Counted from the stretch's first letter, positions 1 through 5,138 are shown. The stretch is DNA of 7,520 bases from Actinomycetota bacterium (GCA_003486285.1 DNGH01000102.1:1-7520), one strand, 5' to 3'. The notes: generated from the sequence alone by a model not told the origin. Numbers and translations are program-made.

Positions 1-749
1 GAACCGAGACCATCGGTGCGGTCGCCCGGCTCGCCGGGGTCTCGATCCGCACCCTCCACCACTACGACGAGATCGGGCTGCTCACCCCGGGCGGGCGGAG
101 CGACTCCGGGTACCGGTTGTATCGCGATCACGACCTGGAGCGTCTCCAGCAGATCCTGCTGCTGCGCGAGCTGGGGATGGGACTCGACGAAGTCGCCCGG
201 GTGCTCGACGACCCGGCGTACGACCGCCTCGAGGCGTTGCGCCAGCAGCGCACCCGCCTGGATCGGTCCCGCAAACGGATGACCCGGCTGATCGCCGCGG
301 TGGATGCGGCGATATCTGCAGCAGAGGAAGGAAGAACCATGACCCCCGAAGAGTCCCTGGAAGTGTTCGGCGACTTCGACCCGTCCCAGTACGAGGACGA
401 GGTCAAGGAGCGCTGGGGCAACACCGACGCCTACCGCGCGTCGGCACGTCGCACCAAGAGCTACACCAAGCAGGACTGGCAGAAGATCGGAGCCGACAGC
501 AACGAGATCAACCAGGCCTTCATCGCCCTGATGGACCACGGAATACCGGCATACAGCCCCGAAGCCAAGGCCGTGGCGGAGCGCCACCGCGGGCACATCA
601 GCAAGTGGTTCTACCAGTGCTCCCCGGAGATCCATACCGGCTTGGGCCAGATGTACGTGGCCGACCCCCGGTTCACCGCGAACATCGACAAGGCCAAGCC
701 GGGCCTGGCGCAATACATGTCGGACGCGATCGCAGCCTTGTGGGCGTGA
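1..749 (+). CDS. MerR-family regulator with TipAS drug-binding domain (5' end missing)
   Basis: The reading frame is open from base 3 (248 residues visible) and enters from outside the window. The first visible residues TETIGAVARLAGV align with the start of the MerR winged helix-turn-helix, so probably only a few residues are missing. The DNA-binding part runs to about residue 70 (RTLHHYDEIGLL, then GYRLYRDHDLERLQQI), followed by a coiled-coil dimerisation helix to about residue 110. The rest is a TipAS-type domain (EVFGDFDPSQYEDEVKERWG, then GLGQMYVADPRFT). In Streptomyces TipA this all-helical domain binds thiopeptide antibiotics and the long form activates its own promoter. Known relatives (Mta, SkgA, AlbA) sense other compounds or stress. 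The ligand here is unknown. One Cys is present in the domain (FYQCSPE), but the position I align with the thiopeptide-bonding Cys of TipA is Gly. Family call is firm; ligand is not inferable. Confidence 0.93.
   Translation, partial: TETIGAVARLAGVSIRTLHHYDEIGLLTPGGRSDSGYRLYRDHDLERLQQILLLRELGMGLDEVARVLDDPAYDRLEALRQQRTRLDRSRKRMTRLIAAVDAAISAAEEGRTMTPEESLEVFGDFDPSQYEDEVKERWGNTDAYRASARRTKSYTKQDWQKIGADSNEINQAFIALMDHGIPAYSPEAKAVAERHRGHISKWFYQCSPEIHTGLGQMYVADPRFTANIDKAKPGLAQYMSDAIAALWA
324..341 (+). promoter_or_regulatory. Internal ribosome binding site and in-frame ATG for a short TipAS-like product
   Basis: Inside the regulator gene, GAGGAAGGA (324-332) lies 6 bases upstream of an in-frame ATG at 339-341. 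Starting there would give a 136-residue protein (339-749) consisting only of the ligand-binding domain. Streptomyces tipA is known to make two proteins from one gene, TipAL and the 144-residue TipAS, from an internal start at the equivalent place. The purine-rich site and its position are seen directly; use of the start is inferred. Confidence 0.6.
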
Positions 750-823
750 ACGACCCAGGCTCCACTTCCACAAAAGGTCTCGAGCGCTCCTACTGTGACT
801 GAGTACCCCCGGCGAGGAGAACC

Positions 824-1024
824 ATGTCAATTGCCAAGGTGATCGAGATCACCGCTCGGTCCGACAAGTCGTTCGAAGATGCGATCCGTACGGGACTGGT
901 CAAGGCCGGAGAGTCCGTGCACGGCATCCGCGAGGCCTGGGTCGCCCAGCAGAAGGTCATGGTCGAGGGGAACAAGGTCGTCGGCTTTCAGGTGGAACTG
1001 AAGCTCACCTTCGTGGTCGACTGA
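824..1024 (+). CDS. Dodecin, small flavin-binding protein
   Basis: This 66-residue protein has the length and sequence of a dodecin. Family members assemble into hollow dodecamers that bind flavins (FMN, riboflavin) and probably buffer or protect free flavin in the cytosol. Diagnostic stretches are KVIEITARSDKSFEDAI near the N-terminus, the IREAWV segment with the conserved Trp39 that stacks on the flavin ring, and the final strand FQVELKLTFVV. The start at 824 is set by GAGGAG (814-819) 4 bases upstream of ATG. The gene lies 74 bp after the TipA-like regulator. A TAnnnT element, TACTGT (791-796), upstream could be a -10 box, but no convincing -35 accompanies it. A second in-frame TGA occurs at 1028-1030, six bases after the stop. 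Confidence in the family is very high; regulation by the upstream regulator is possible but unsupported. Confidence 0.95.
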   Translation: MSIAKVIEITARSDKSFEDAIRTGLVKAGESVHGIREAWVAQQKVMVEGNKVVGFQVELKLTFVVD

Positions 1025-1040
1025 GGCTGAGGTTCCCTGC

Positions 1041-1066
1041 CGTCCGTCCCCGCATGGGAACGGACG
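1041..1066 (+). terminator. Stem-loop after dodecin, probable terminator
   Basis: CGTCCGT (1041-1047) pairs with ACGGACG (1060-1066). After one C/A mismatch, CCC (1049-1051) pairs with GGG (1056-1058) around a GCAT loop. This 10-pair GC-rich hairpin starts 17 bases after the dodecin stop. There is no T tract, which is common for hairpin terminators in GC-rich actinobacteria but makes the assignment less certain. Confidence 0.5.
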
Positions 1067-1107
1067 CAACGTCGGCCCAGGCGAGACCTGACAGTTCGGA
1101 GTGAACC

Positions 1108-1953
1108 ATGACGATCAGACGTGACGCGCAACTCGACCCTGGACAGGTTCGCGATCGCCGCGGGATCAGCGGCGGAGGTCTCGCCGTCGGGGGCGGCCTG
1201 GCCGGGATCCTCGGCTTGGTGCTATTTCTCTTTCTCGGTGGCGACCCCTCCCAGGTGGCCGGCGCACTCAATGGCCAGACGGTCGGGGACCAGCCGAGCA
1301 ACGACCTCAGCCAGGAGTGCCAAACGGGCGCCGACGCCGCGACCCGTGACGACTGCCGGATCATCGGATACGTGAACAGCATCCAGTCGTATTGGGGCAC
1401 CGTCGTCGAGGGATATCGGCTGGCGCCAACCACCTTCTTCGAGGGGGGCATCAACACCGGCTGCGGATATGCCACCAGCGCGGTGGGTCCCTTCTACTGC
1501 CCGCCCGACGGCGGGATCTACATCGACCTCGGCTTCTTCGACGAGTTGCAGACGCGTTTCGGCGCGGACGGTCCGTTTGCGGAGGCCTACGTGATCGCCC
1601 ACGAGTACGGCCATCACATCCAGAATCTGCTGGGCGATCTGGGCGCCGGAGGCGGCGCCGGTGCCGAAAGCATCTCGGTGCGCACCGAACTGCAAGCAGA
1701 CTGCTACGCAGGCGTCTGGGCCGACCACGCCGTCGCCACCGGGTTCCTCGATCCGCTCACACCGGCCCAGATCGCAGACGCGCTCGAGGCCGCACGCGCC
1801 GTCGGAGACGACCGGATCCAAGAACAGACCCAGGGCCAGGTGAACCCCGAGACGTGGACCCATGGGTCATCGGAGCAGCGCCAGGCCTGGTTCCGGGTCG
1901 GCCTGGACACCGGTGATCCCAACCAGTGCGACACCTTCAGCGGGGACATCTGA
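1108..1953 (+). CDS. Membrane-anchored neutral zinc metallopeptidase, YpfJ family
   Basis: This 281-residue protein matches the YpfJ/neutral zinc metallopeptidase family. The N-terminus is arginine-rich (RRDAQ, DRRG), then a glycine-rich stretch (20-31) leads into one transmembrane helix at about 31-44 (LAGILGLVLFLFLGG). The catalytic domain follows, probably outside the membrane. The zinc site is HEYGH at 165-169 (His165, Glu166, His169), with a likely third ligand from ELQAD at 194-198. The family signature HGSSEQR is at 252-258. Six cysteines (71, 83, 119, 131, 199, 274) fit disulfides in an exported domain. The physiological substrate of this family is not established. The start is supported by GGAG (1098-1101) 6 bases upstream of ATG. 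It follows the dodecin hairpin by about 40 bp, so it probably has its own promoter, which I cannot identify. Confidence 0.92.
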   Translation: MTIRRDAQLDPGQVRDRRGISGGGLAVGGGLAGILGLVLFLFLGGDPSQVAGALNGQTVGDQPSNDLSQECQTGADAATRDDCRIIGYVNSIQSYWGTVVEGYRLAPTTFFEGGINTGCGYATSAVGPFYCPPDGGIYIDLGFFDELQTRFGADGPFAEAYVIAHEYGHHIQNLLGDLGAGGGAGAESISVRTELQADCYAGVWADHAVATGFLDPLTPAQIADALEAARAVGDDRIQEQTQGQVNPETWTHGSSEQRQAWFRVGLDTGDPNQCDTFSGDI

Positions 1954-2074
1954 GTATCGGCTTGGTCGGCTGAGCTGGCTCTGGCAGCGACCGGCCTGGC
2001 GCGAAGTGCCGGGTGAGCCAAAGAAGGCTGCCATTGGGAACACCTCGAACGCAATCCGGGACCATGATGTAGGC

Positions 2075-2734
2075 ATGACACGCGCCACATTCTTCAAGAC
2101 CATCCTGGTCCTCGTCGCCTTCAACGCCGCCATCGCCATCTTCGCCCTGCTCGGTGGTGACATGGGCGAGACCGGTAGCAAGATCCTCGGCTCGTCGTTG
2201 CTCGCCACCATGGGAGCAGTGCTCGCCCTGATCTGCGCCCCGGCGTCGAGCGCCAGCCGGGCCTGGTGGTGGCCGAGGGTCGGCATGGCGGCGGCCGGCC
2301 TGTCGGCGGCACTCTTCATCTACGGCGTCTGGACCGAGCCCGGCGACGTCTTCTTCCAGGCCACCGCCTCGATCCTGGTGCTGGCGATCGCCGCGGCGCT
2401 GATCAGCCTGCTCTCGGCCTGGCCCGGGGCCGGGGGGCTGGCCTGGGTACGGACCGCCGCCACGCTCCTGGCGGTGGTCGGTGGCGCCATGATCGTCACT
2501 GCGATCTGGGCAGGGGACGACCTGCCCGGTGGCTACTGGCGGTTCTTCGGGATCGTGATGGTGCTGCTGGCGGCGGCGGCGATCGCCACCCCGGTGGTGC
2601 ACCGCATGACCGCGCAGACCGCACCCGAGCCCTACACCCACTGCCCCTTCGACGGGGCCACGGTGTCGGGGGTCGTGGGCAAGACGACCAAGTGCCCGAC
2701 CTGCGGGCGCATGTACGAGGTGGCACTCCGCTGA
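2075..2734 (+). CDS. Six-helix membrane protein with C-terminal Cys/His zinc-knuckle-like tail
   Basis: I do not recognise this 219-residue protein as a named family. Six hydrophobic segments are visible at about residues 6-28, 37-55, 64-86, 92-115, 123-145 and 154-176. A hydrophilic tail then carries His189-Cys190 (THCPFDG) and, 16 residues later, CPTC (207-210), ending GRMYEVALR. The tail looks like a degenerate zinc ribbon in which the first knuckle has HCPFDG instead of CPxCG. It could bind zinc, but this is inference. The frame stays open back to 1862, overlapping the peptidase gene, but the coding character and first helix begin at ATG 2075, so I chose that start. No convincing Shine-Dalgarno sequence precedes it (only TAGGC directly before the ATG). 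The stop codon abuts a heptamer array. Confidence 0.75.
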   Translation: MTRATFFKTILVLVAFNAAIAIFALLGGDMGETGSKILGSSLLATMGAVLALICAPASSASRAWWWPRVGMAAAGLSAALFIYGVWTEPGDVFFQATASILVLAIAAALISLLSAWPGAGGLAWVRTAATLLAVVGGAMIVTAIWAGDDLPGGYWRFFGIVMVLLAAAAIATPVVHRMTAQTAPEPYTHCPFDGATVSGVVGKTTKCPTCGRMYEVALR

Positions 2735-2764
2735 AGTCACCAGTCACCAGTCGCCAGTCTCCAG
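2734..2764 (+). repeat. Heptamer tandem array 1, starting at the stop codon
   Basis: Four heptamers follow directly: AAGTCAC (2734-2740, first base is the A of the TGA stop), CAGTCAC (2741-2747), CAGTCGC (2748-2754) and CAGTCTC (2755-2761), plus a partial CAG. The consensus on the coding strand is CAGTCAC. It differs from arrays 2 and 3 (TAGGCAC) at two positions and shares their 7-bp period and orientation relative to the upstream gene. The region from here to 2790 shows no other recognisable signal. Confidence 0.8.
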
Positions 2765-2794
2765 CAGATGGAGTGAGGGGTAACACTGGTGACC

Positions 2795-2842
2795 GATTGG
2801 ACACGTCGGGGGGAACTTCCCACTCGAACGCGCCGTCCAATC
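2795..2842. other. Perfect 8-bp inverted repeat upstream of the lipoprotein gene
   Basis: GATTGGAC (2795-2802) is exactly repeated in reverse complement as GTCCAATC (2835-2842), five bases before the ATG. The second arm overlaps the proposed -10 element. It may be a protein-binding dyad or, if transcription starts farther upstream, an mRNA stem covering the site where a ribosome would bind. Confidence 0.45.
2812..2840 (+). promoter_or_regulatory. Candidate ECF-sigma promoter of the lipoprotein gene
   Basis: GGAACTT (2812-2818) is followed after 16 bases by GTCCAA (2835-2840). This closely matches the RpoE/ECF-type consensus of GGAACTT, a spacer of about 16, and GTCTAA, with one mismatch in the -10 part. 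The expected transcription start, about 7 bases after the -10, falls at the ATG (2848), so the mRNA would be leaderless. That agrees with the absence of any Shine-Dalgarno sequence before this gene. Sequence match is seen; function is inferred. Confidence 0.5.
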
Positions 2843-2847
2843 CGATC

Positions 2848-3264
2848 ATGAAACGACTCATCGCTCTTGCAGCCGCTGCCGTGCTGGTTCTCGTCGCCTG
2901 TGGCGACGACGATGCCGGTACCACGACCACCACGCTTCCCGAAGGGGCGCTGATCGCCGAGTTCCAGACCCCGGACGGCAACTTCAAGGTCCTGCTCACC
3001 GGCGCCGCCGCCGAGCAGGCCCGCACCGCCTTCGCCAACGGCACCCAGCCCGGGATCCCCAACGGGAAGATCCTGCGCGGTGACGGGGGTGTGAACACCG
3101 GCCACGACTGGCATCTCGAGGAAGTGGAGTTCGCCGACATGACGATCGAGGTGTGCGACGGCACCGCGGCCTACATCGACACCGTCGGCTACGACGAGTG
3201 GGTGGCCAACGCCGGCGACCGCTACTGCCCCTGGGGAGCGCAGTTGGTGGGAATCGAGGAGTAG
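2848..3264 (+). CDS. Lipoprotein with BP74-like domain
   Basis: This is a 138-residue exported lipoprotein. Residues 1-17 form a short signal peptide (KR, then a run of Ala/Leu/Val) ending in the lipobox LVAC with Cys18 as the lipidation site. A hydrophilic Asp/Thr linker follows (GDDDAGTTTTTL). The domain from about 37 to 136 contains IPNGKILRGDGGVNTGHDWHL (70-90), FADMTIEVCDG (95-105) and YCPWGAQLVG (126-135). I recognise this pattern from proteins related to the N-terminal domain of Dictyostelium BP74, a calmodulin-binding protein, found widely in bacteria without known function. Cys103 and Cys127 may form a disulfide. The ATG at 2848 is chosen because the signal peptide begins there; the frame extends to 2266 but that is another gene's territory. 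The stop TAG is the first triplet of heptamer array 2. Lipoprotein status is firm; the domain name is from memory. Confidence 0.85.
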   Translation: MKRLIALAAAAVLVLVACGDDDAGTTTTTLPEGALIAEFQTPDGNFKVLLTGAAAEQARTAFANGTQPGIPNGKILRGDGGVNTGHDWHLEEVEFADMTIEVCDGTAAYIDTVGYDEWVANAGDRYCPWGAQLVGIEE

Positions 3265-3293
3265 GCGGTAGGCACTAGGCACTAGGCGCTAGG
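3262..3293 (+). repeat. Heptamer tandem array 2 (TAGGCAC), starting with the stop codon
   Basis: The array has four heptamers and a partial: TAGGCGG (3262), TAGGCAC (3269), TAGGCAC (3276), TAGGCGC (3283), then TAGG (3290-3293). The lipoprotein stop codon TAG (3262-3264) is the first triplet of the first unit. The same heptamer recurs on the opposite strand at 3601-3629. Confidence 0.9.
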
Positions 3294-3350
3294 TTCGGAG
3301 TCACGAAGGGGTGCGCTCGCGAGGTGACCCCCGCTTCGATTGTCTTCATC

Positions 3351-3410
3351 CTTCCCCCCTTGTGGGGGAAGTGCCTCGGGGAGCGAAGCGAGCCGAGGCG
3401 ATGGGGGGTA
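3351..3410 (+). repeat. Hairpin repeat unit A (forward)
   Basis: The unit begins with an 8-bp perfect hairpin, CTTCCCCC (3351-3358) with GGGGGAAG (3364-3371), around CTTGT. A second hairpin follows, GCCTCGG (3373-3379) with CCGAGGC (3393-3399), and the unit ends in TGGGGGGTA (3402-3410). Units B and C have the same order of parts on the other strand. Stem sequences differ between copies while pairing is kept. Confidence 0.85.
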
Positions 3411-3434
3411 ACCCGAGAGGCGCCCACACCGCAG

Positions 3435-3485
3435 TACCCCCCACCGCCGGGGCTTCGCCCCGTCGACTCCCCCACAAGGGGGGAG
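3435..3485 (-). repeat. Hairpin repeat unit B (reverse)
   Basis: Read on the - strand, the unit starts with the C-run/TTGT/G-run hairpin. Its + strand form is CTCCCCCACAAGGGGGGAG at 3467-3485, 7 pairs plus a flanking A-T pair. It continues with a perfect hairpin, CGGGGC (3448-3453) with GCCCCG (3457-3462), and ends with TACCCCCCA (3435-3443), the exact reverse complement of the end of unit A (3402-3410). A and B therefore form one large imperfect palindrome. Confidence 0.85.
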
Positions 3486-3510
3486 TGATCAAGAGCGAAG
3501 CGACTTGGGG

Positions 3511-3569
3511 TTACCTCGCACCCCCAACCAACCGGACTGCGTTCGGTCGGTTCCCCCACAAGGGGGGAG
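3511..3569 (-). repeat. Hairpin repeat unit C (reverse), possible nuoN terminator
   Basis: TTCCCCCACAAGGGGGGAG (3551-3569) is the C-run/G-run hairpin. Next, AACCAACCG (3526-3534) pairs with CGGTCGGTT (3544-3552) at 8 of 9 positions, and CACCCCCAA with GGTTACC lies beyond. The core repeats that of unit B 84 bp away in the same orientation. It is the first strong hairpin met by transcription leaving nuoN, so it may act as a terminator, although no T tract follows. Confidence 0.75.
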
Positions 3570-3600
3570 CGATTCTCCAGACACAGCCGCGCGGAAGCTG

Positions 3601-3629
3601 GTGCCTGGTGCCTAAGTGCCTAGTGCCTA
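3601..3629 (-). repeat. Heptamer tandem array 3 (TAGGCAC), starting with the nuoN stop codon
   Basis: On the - strand the order is TAGGCAC (3629-3623), TAGGCAC (3622-3616), one extra T, TAGGCAC (3614-3608) and CAGGCAC (3607-3601). The nuoN stop TAG (3629-3627) is the first triplet of the first unit, the same arrangement as array 2 on the other strand. Confidence 0.9.
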
Positions 3630-5138
3630 TGAGGAGAAAACTCGTGCCGCTTCGCCGAAGAAGGCGAGGACCTGGGGGAAGAAGCCGACGACGATCACGA
3701 CTACGGCGGTGATGGCGATCGCCAGCACCAGCGACGGCGCCGTGGGCACCTCGGCGGCTTCGGCGGGCGGCACCGTGATCGGCACCTCGTCCATGTACAC
3801 GCTCTTCACCACCCGGGCGTAGTAGAAGAGCGCGATCACGGCGTTGACCGCGGCAATGGCCGCCAATGCGATCGCCCAGCCCGACTCGAACACCCCGAGC
3901 ACGGCGCGGAACATGACGAACTTGGCGAACCACCCGGCGAGCGGCGGGATTCCAGCCAGGGCGAAGAAGAAGAGCGCCAGCAGGCCGGCCGTCATCGGGG
4001 CGTAGCGGTTCATCCCCGCCCAGTCGGCGATCTCATGCGACTTGGCCTTGGCGGCGCCCGCGATCACCATCGCAAAGGCGCCAAGGTTCATGAAGGCGTA
4101 GATCAGCAGGTACGTGATGGACCCGAAGAAGGCGTCGGCGAGTCCCACGCTGTCGTAGGAAGCGGCCATGGCGAACGGCACGAGGATGAAGCCGCCGTGG
4201 GCGATCGAGGAGTAGCCGAGCAGTCGCACGATGTTGGTCTGCTTCAGCGCGCCGAGGTTGCCGATCGTCATGGAGGCCGCAGCCAGCACCCACAGGATCG
4301 GCCCCCAGATCTCGGGCACCGCGGCAAACGCCTGATAACAGATGACCAGCAACCCGACGAAGCCGGCGGCCTTGGAGCCGACCGACAGATAGGCGGCCAC
4401 CGGCGTGGGGGCGCCCTGATAGGTGTCGGGTGCCCAGAAGTGGAACGGGACGGCCGACACCTTGAAGGCGAATCCGACGAGGACGAACACCACCCCCATG
4501 ACGAAGGCGGGTTCCGAGCCAAGGTCGAGCAGAGCGGTCTGTGATGCGATCCCCGCATAGGTGATCTCCCCGGTGAGCCCGAACACCAGGCTCATCCCGA
4601 ACAGCATCACCGCCGTGGCGAGCACGCCGGTGAGGAAGAACTTGAGCGATGCCTCGTTGCCCCGCAGGTCGCCCTTGCGCCACCCGGCGAGCAGGAAGGC
4701 AGGGGCCGACACCAGTTCGAGGCCCACGAAGATCGTGATCAGGTCGCGGGCCGACGCCATCACCACGGCACCGGTGACCGAGGCCAGCACGAGGAAGTAG
4801 AACTCGCCCTGGTAGTAGTCGTCGCTCTCGAGGTAGCCGACCGAGAGCAGCAGCGTGATGATGCCGCTCACCAGGAACAACCCCTTGAGCACCAGAGCGA
4901 AGTCGTCGAACACGTATGACCCGCCGAACAGGGACCGGGAGCCGGTGTCGGTGCATTCGGCGATCGCATCGCAGAACGCCAGGGTGAGCAGCGGGAACGC
5001 CGCCGTCACCATGCCGACGAGCGCGGCGACCCCCGCCAGGTACTTATGTCGCTCCGACACGATCAGGTCGATGCCAAGGACAACAAGAAGCGTGACCCCG
5101 AGGATCAGTTCTGGCGCCAGGGCGTGGTAATCGAACAC
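3627..5138 (-). CDS. nuoN: NADH-quinone oxidoreductase subunit N
   Basis: NuoN is one of three antiporter-like membrane subunits of complex I, which couples electron transfer from NADH to quinone to proton pumping across the cytoplasmic membrane. The 503 residues and roughly 14 hydrophobic helices are normal for the family. Conserved charged residues of the proton path are in place: Glu141 (GLELVSAPAFLLAGW), Lys226 (AFKVSAVPFHFW), Lys256 (SVGSKAAGF) and Lys406 (GWFAKF), corresponding to E. coli E133, K217, K247 and K395 by my alignment. The motif LLGYSSIAHGGF (307-318) is typical of NuoN. The start is GTG at 5138, directly after the nuoM TGA. GGAGG (5147-5143), lying within the last two nuoM sense codons, is 4 bases upstream and decides the start. 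It is the last gene of the operon here, and its stop is part of heptamer array 3. Confidence 0.97.
   Translation of the reverse strand: MFDYHALAPELILGVTLLVVLGIDLIVSERHKYLAGVAALVGMVTAAFPLLTLAFCDAIAECTDTGSRSLFGGSYVFDDFALVLKGLFLVSGIITLLLSVGYLESDDYYQGEFYFLVLASVTGAVVMASARDLITIFVGLELVSAPAFLLAGWRKGDLRGNEASLKFFLTGVLATAVMLFGMSLVFGLTGEITYAGIASQTALLDLGSEPAFVMGVVFVLVGFAFKVSAVPFHFWAPDTYQGAPTPVAAYLSVGSKAAGFVGLLVICYQAFAAVPEIWGPILWVLAAASMTIGNLGALKQTNIVRLLGYSSIAHGGFILVPFAMAASYDSVGLADAFFGSITYLLIYAFMNLGAFAMVIAGAAKAKSHEIADWAGMNRYAPMTAGLLALFFFALAGIPPLAGWFAKFVMFRAVLGVFESGWAIALAAIAAVNAVIALFYYARVVKSVYMDEVPITVPPAEAAEVPTAPSLVLAIAITAVVVIVVGFFPQVLAFFGEAARVFSS

Larger units (their letters stand above)
3265..3626. other. 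Repeat-filled gap between convergent genes
   Basis: This 362-bp stretch separates the ends of the + strand lipoprotein gene and the - strand nuoN. I see no gene in it. It holds heptamer arrays at both ends in opposite orientation, three hairpin repeat units, and a flank at 3308-3349 (GCGAGGTGACCCCC, GCTTCG) that matches, in reverse complement, 3496-3518 (CGAAGCG, then GGGGTTACCTCG). A long translation across it on either strand exists only because the repeats lack stops. Confidence 0.8.

Noticed and set aside
1977..2019. Stem of GGCTC (1977-1981) and GAGCC (2015-2019) with inner GGCA/TGCC after the metallopeptidase
   Set aside because: Short arms with an uneven internal loop and no T tract; too weak to call a terminator.
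2063..2068. CATGAT as a -10 box giving a leaderless mRNA for the membrane-protein gene
   Set aside because: It lacks the initial T of TAnnnT and has no -35 at proper spacing.
1862..2074. N-terminal extension of the membrane-protein gene
   Set aside because: It overlaps the metallopeptidase gene by about 90 bases, has no membrane or coding character, and a good ATG follows at 2075.
1937..2740. Long - strand open frame opposite the membrane-protein gene
   Set aside because: Shadow of a GC-rich gene; low-complexity Gly/Arg/Asp composition and no recognisable domain, while the + strand gives clear helices.
2266..2847. Upstream extension of the lipoprotein frame
   Set aside because: It is the shadow frame of the membrane-protein gene; the signal peptide begins at 2848.
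3275..3559. Open frame of 94 codons on the - strand with PLVGE peptide
   Set aside because: It lies wholly inside the repeats and arises because the units lack stops.
3265..3626. Insertion sequence
   Set aside because: No transposase fragment in any frame; only a non-autonomous element remains possible.
2734..3629. CRISPR array
   Set aside because: The heptamers are directly tandem and the longer units lack equal repeats and unique spacers; no cas genes are present.
3311..3712. Open frame of 133 codons on the + strand across the repeat cluster
   Set aside because: It translates the hairpin repeats (PLVGE-type peptide), overlaps the end of nuoN and has no coding signature.
4033..4956. Long - strand open frame inside nuoN in another frame
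   Set aside because: Arg/His/Pro-rich shadow of nuoN, which is unambiguous.
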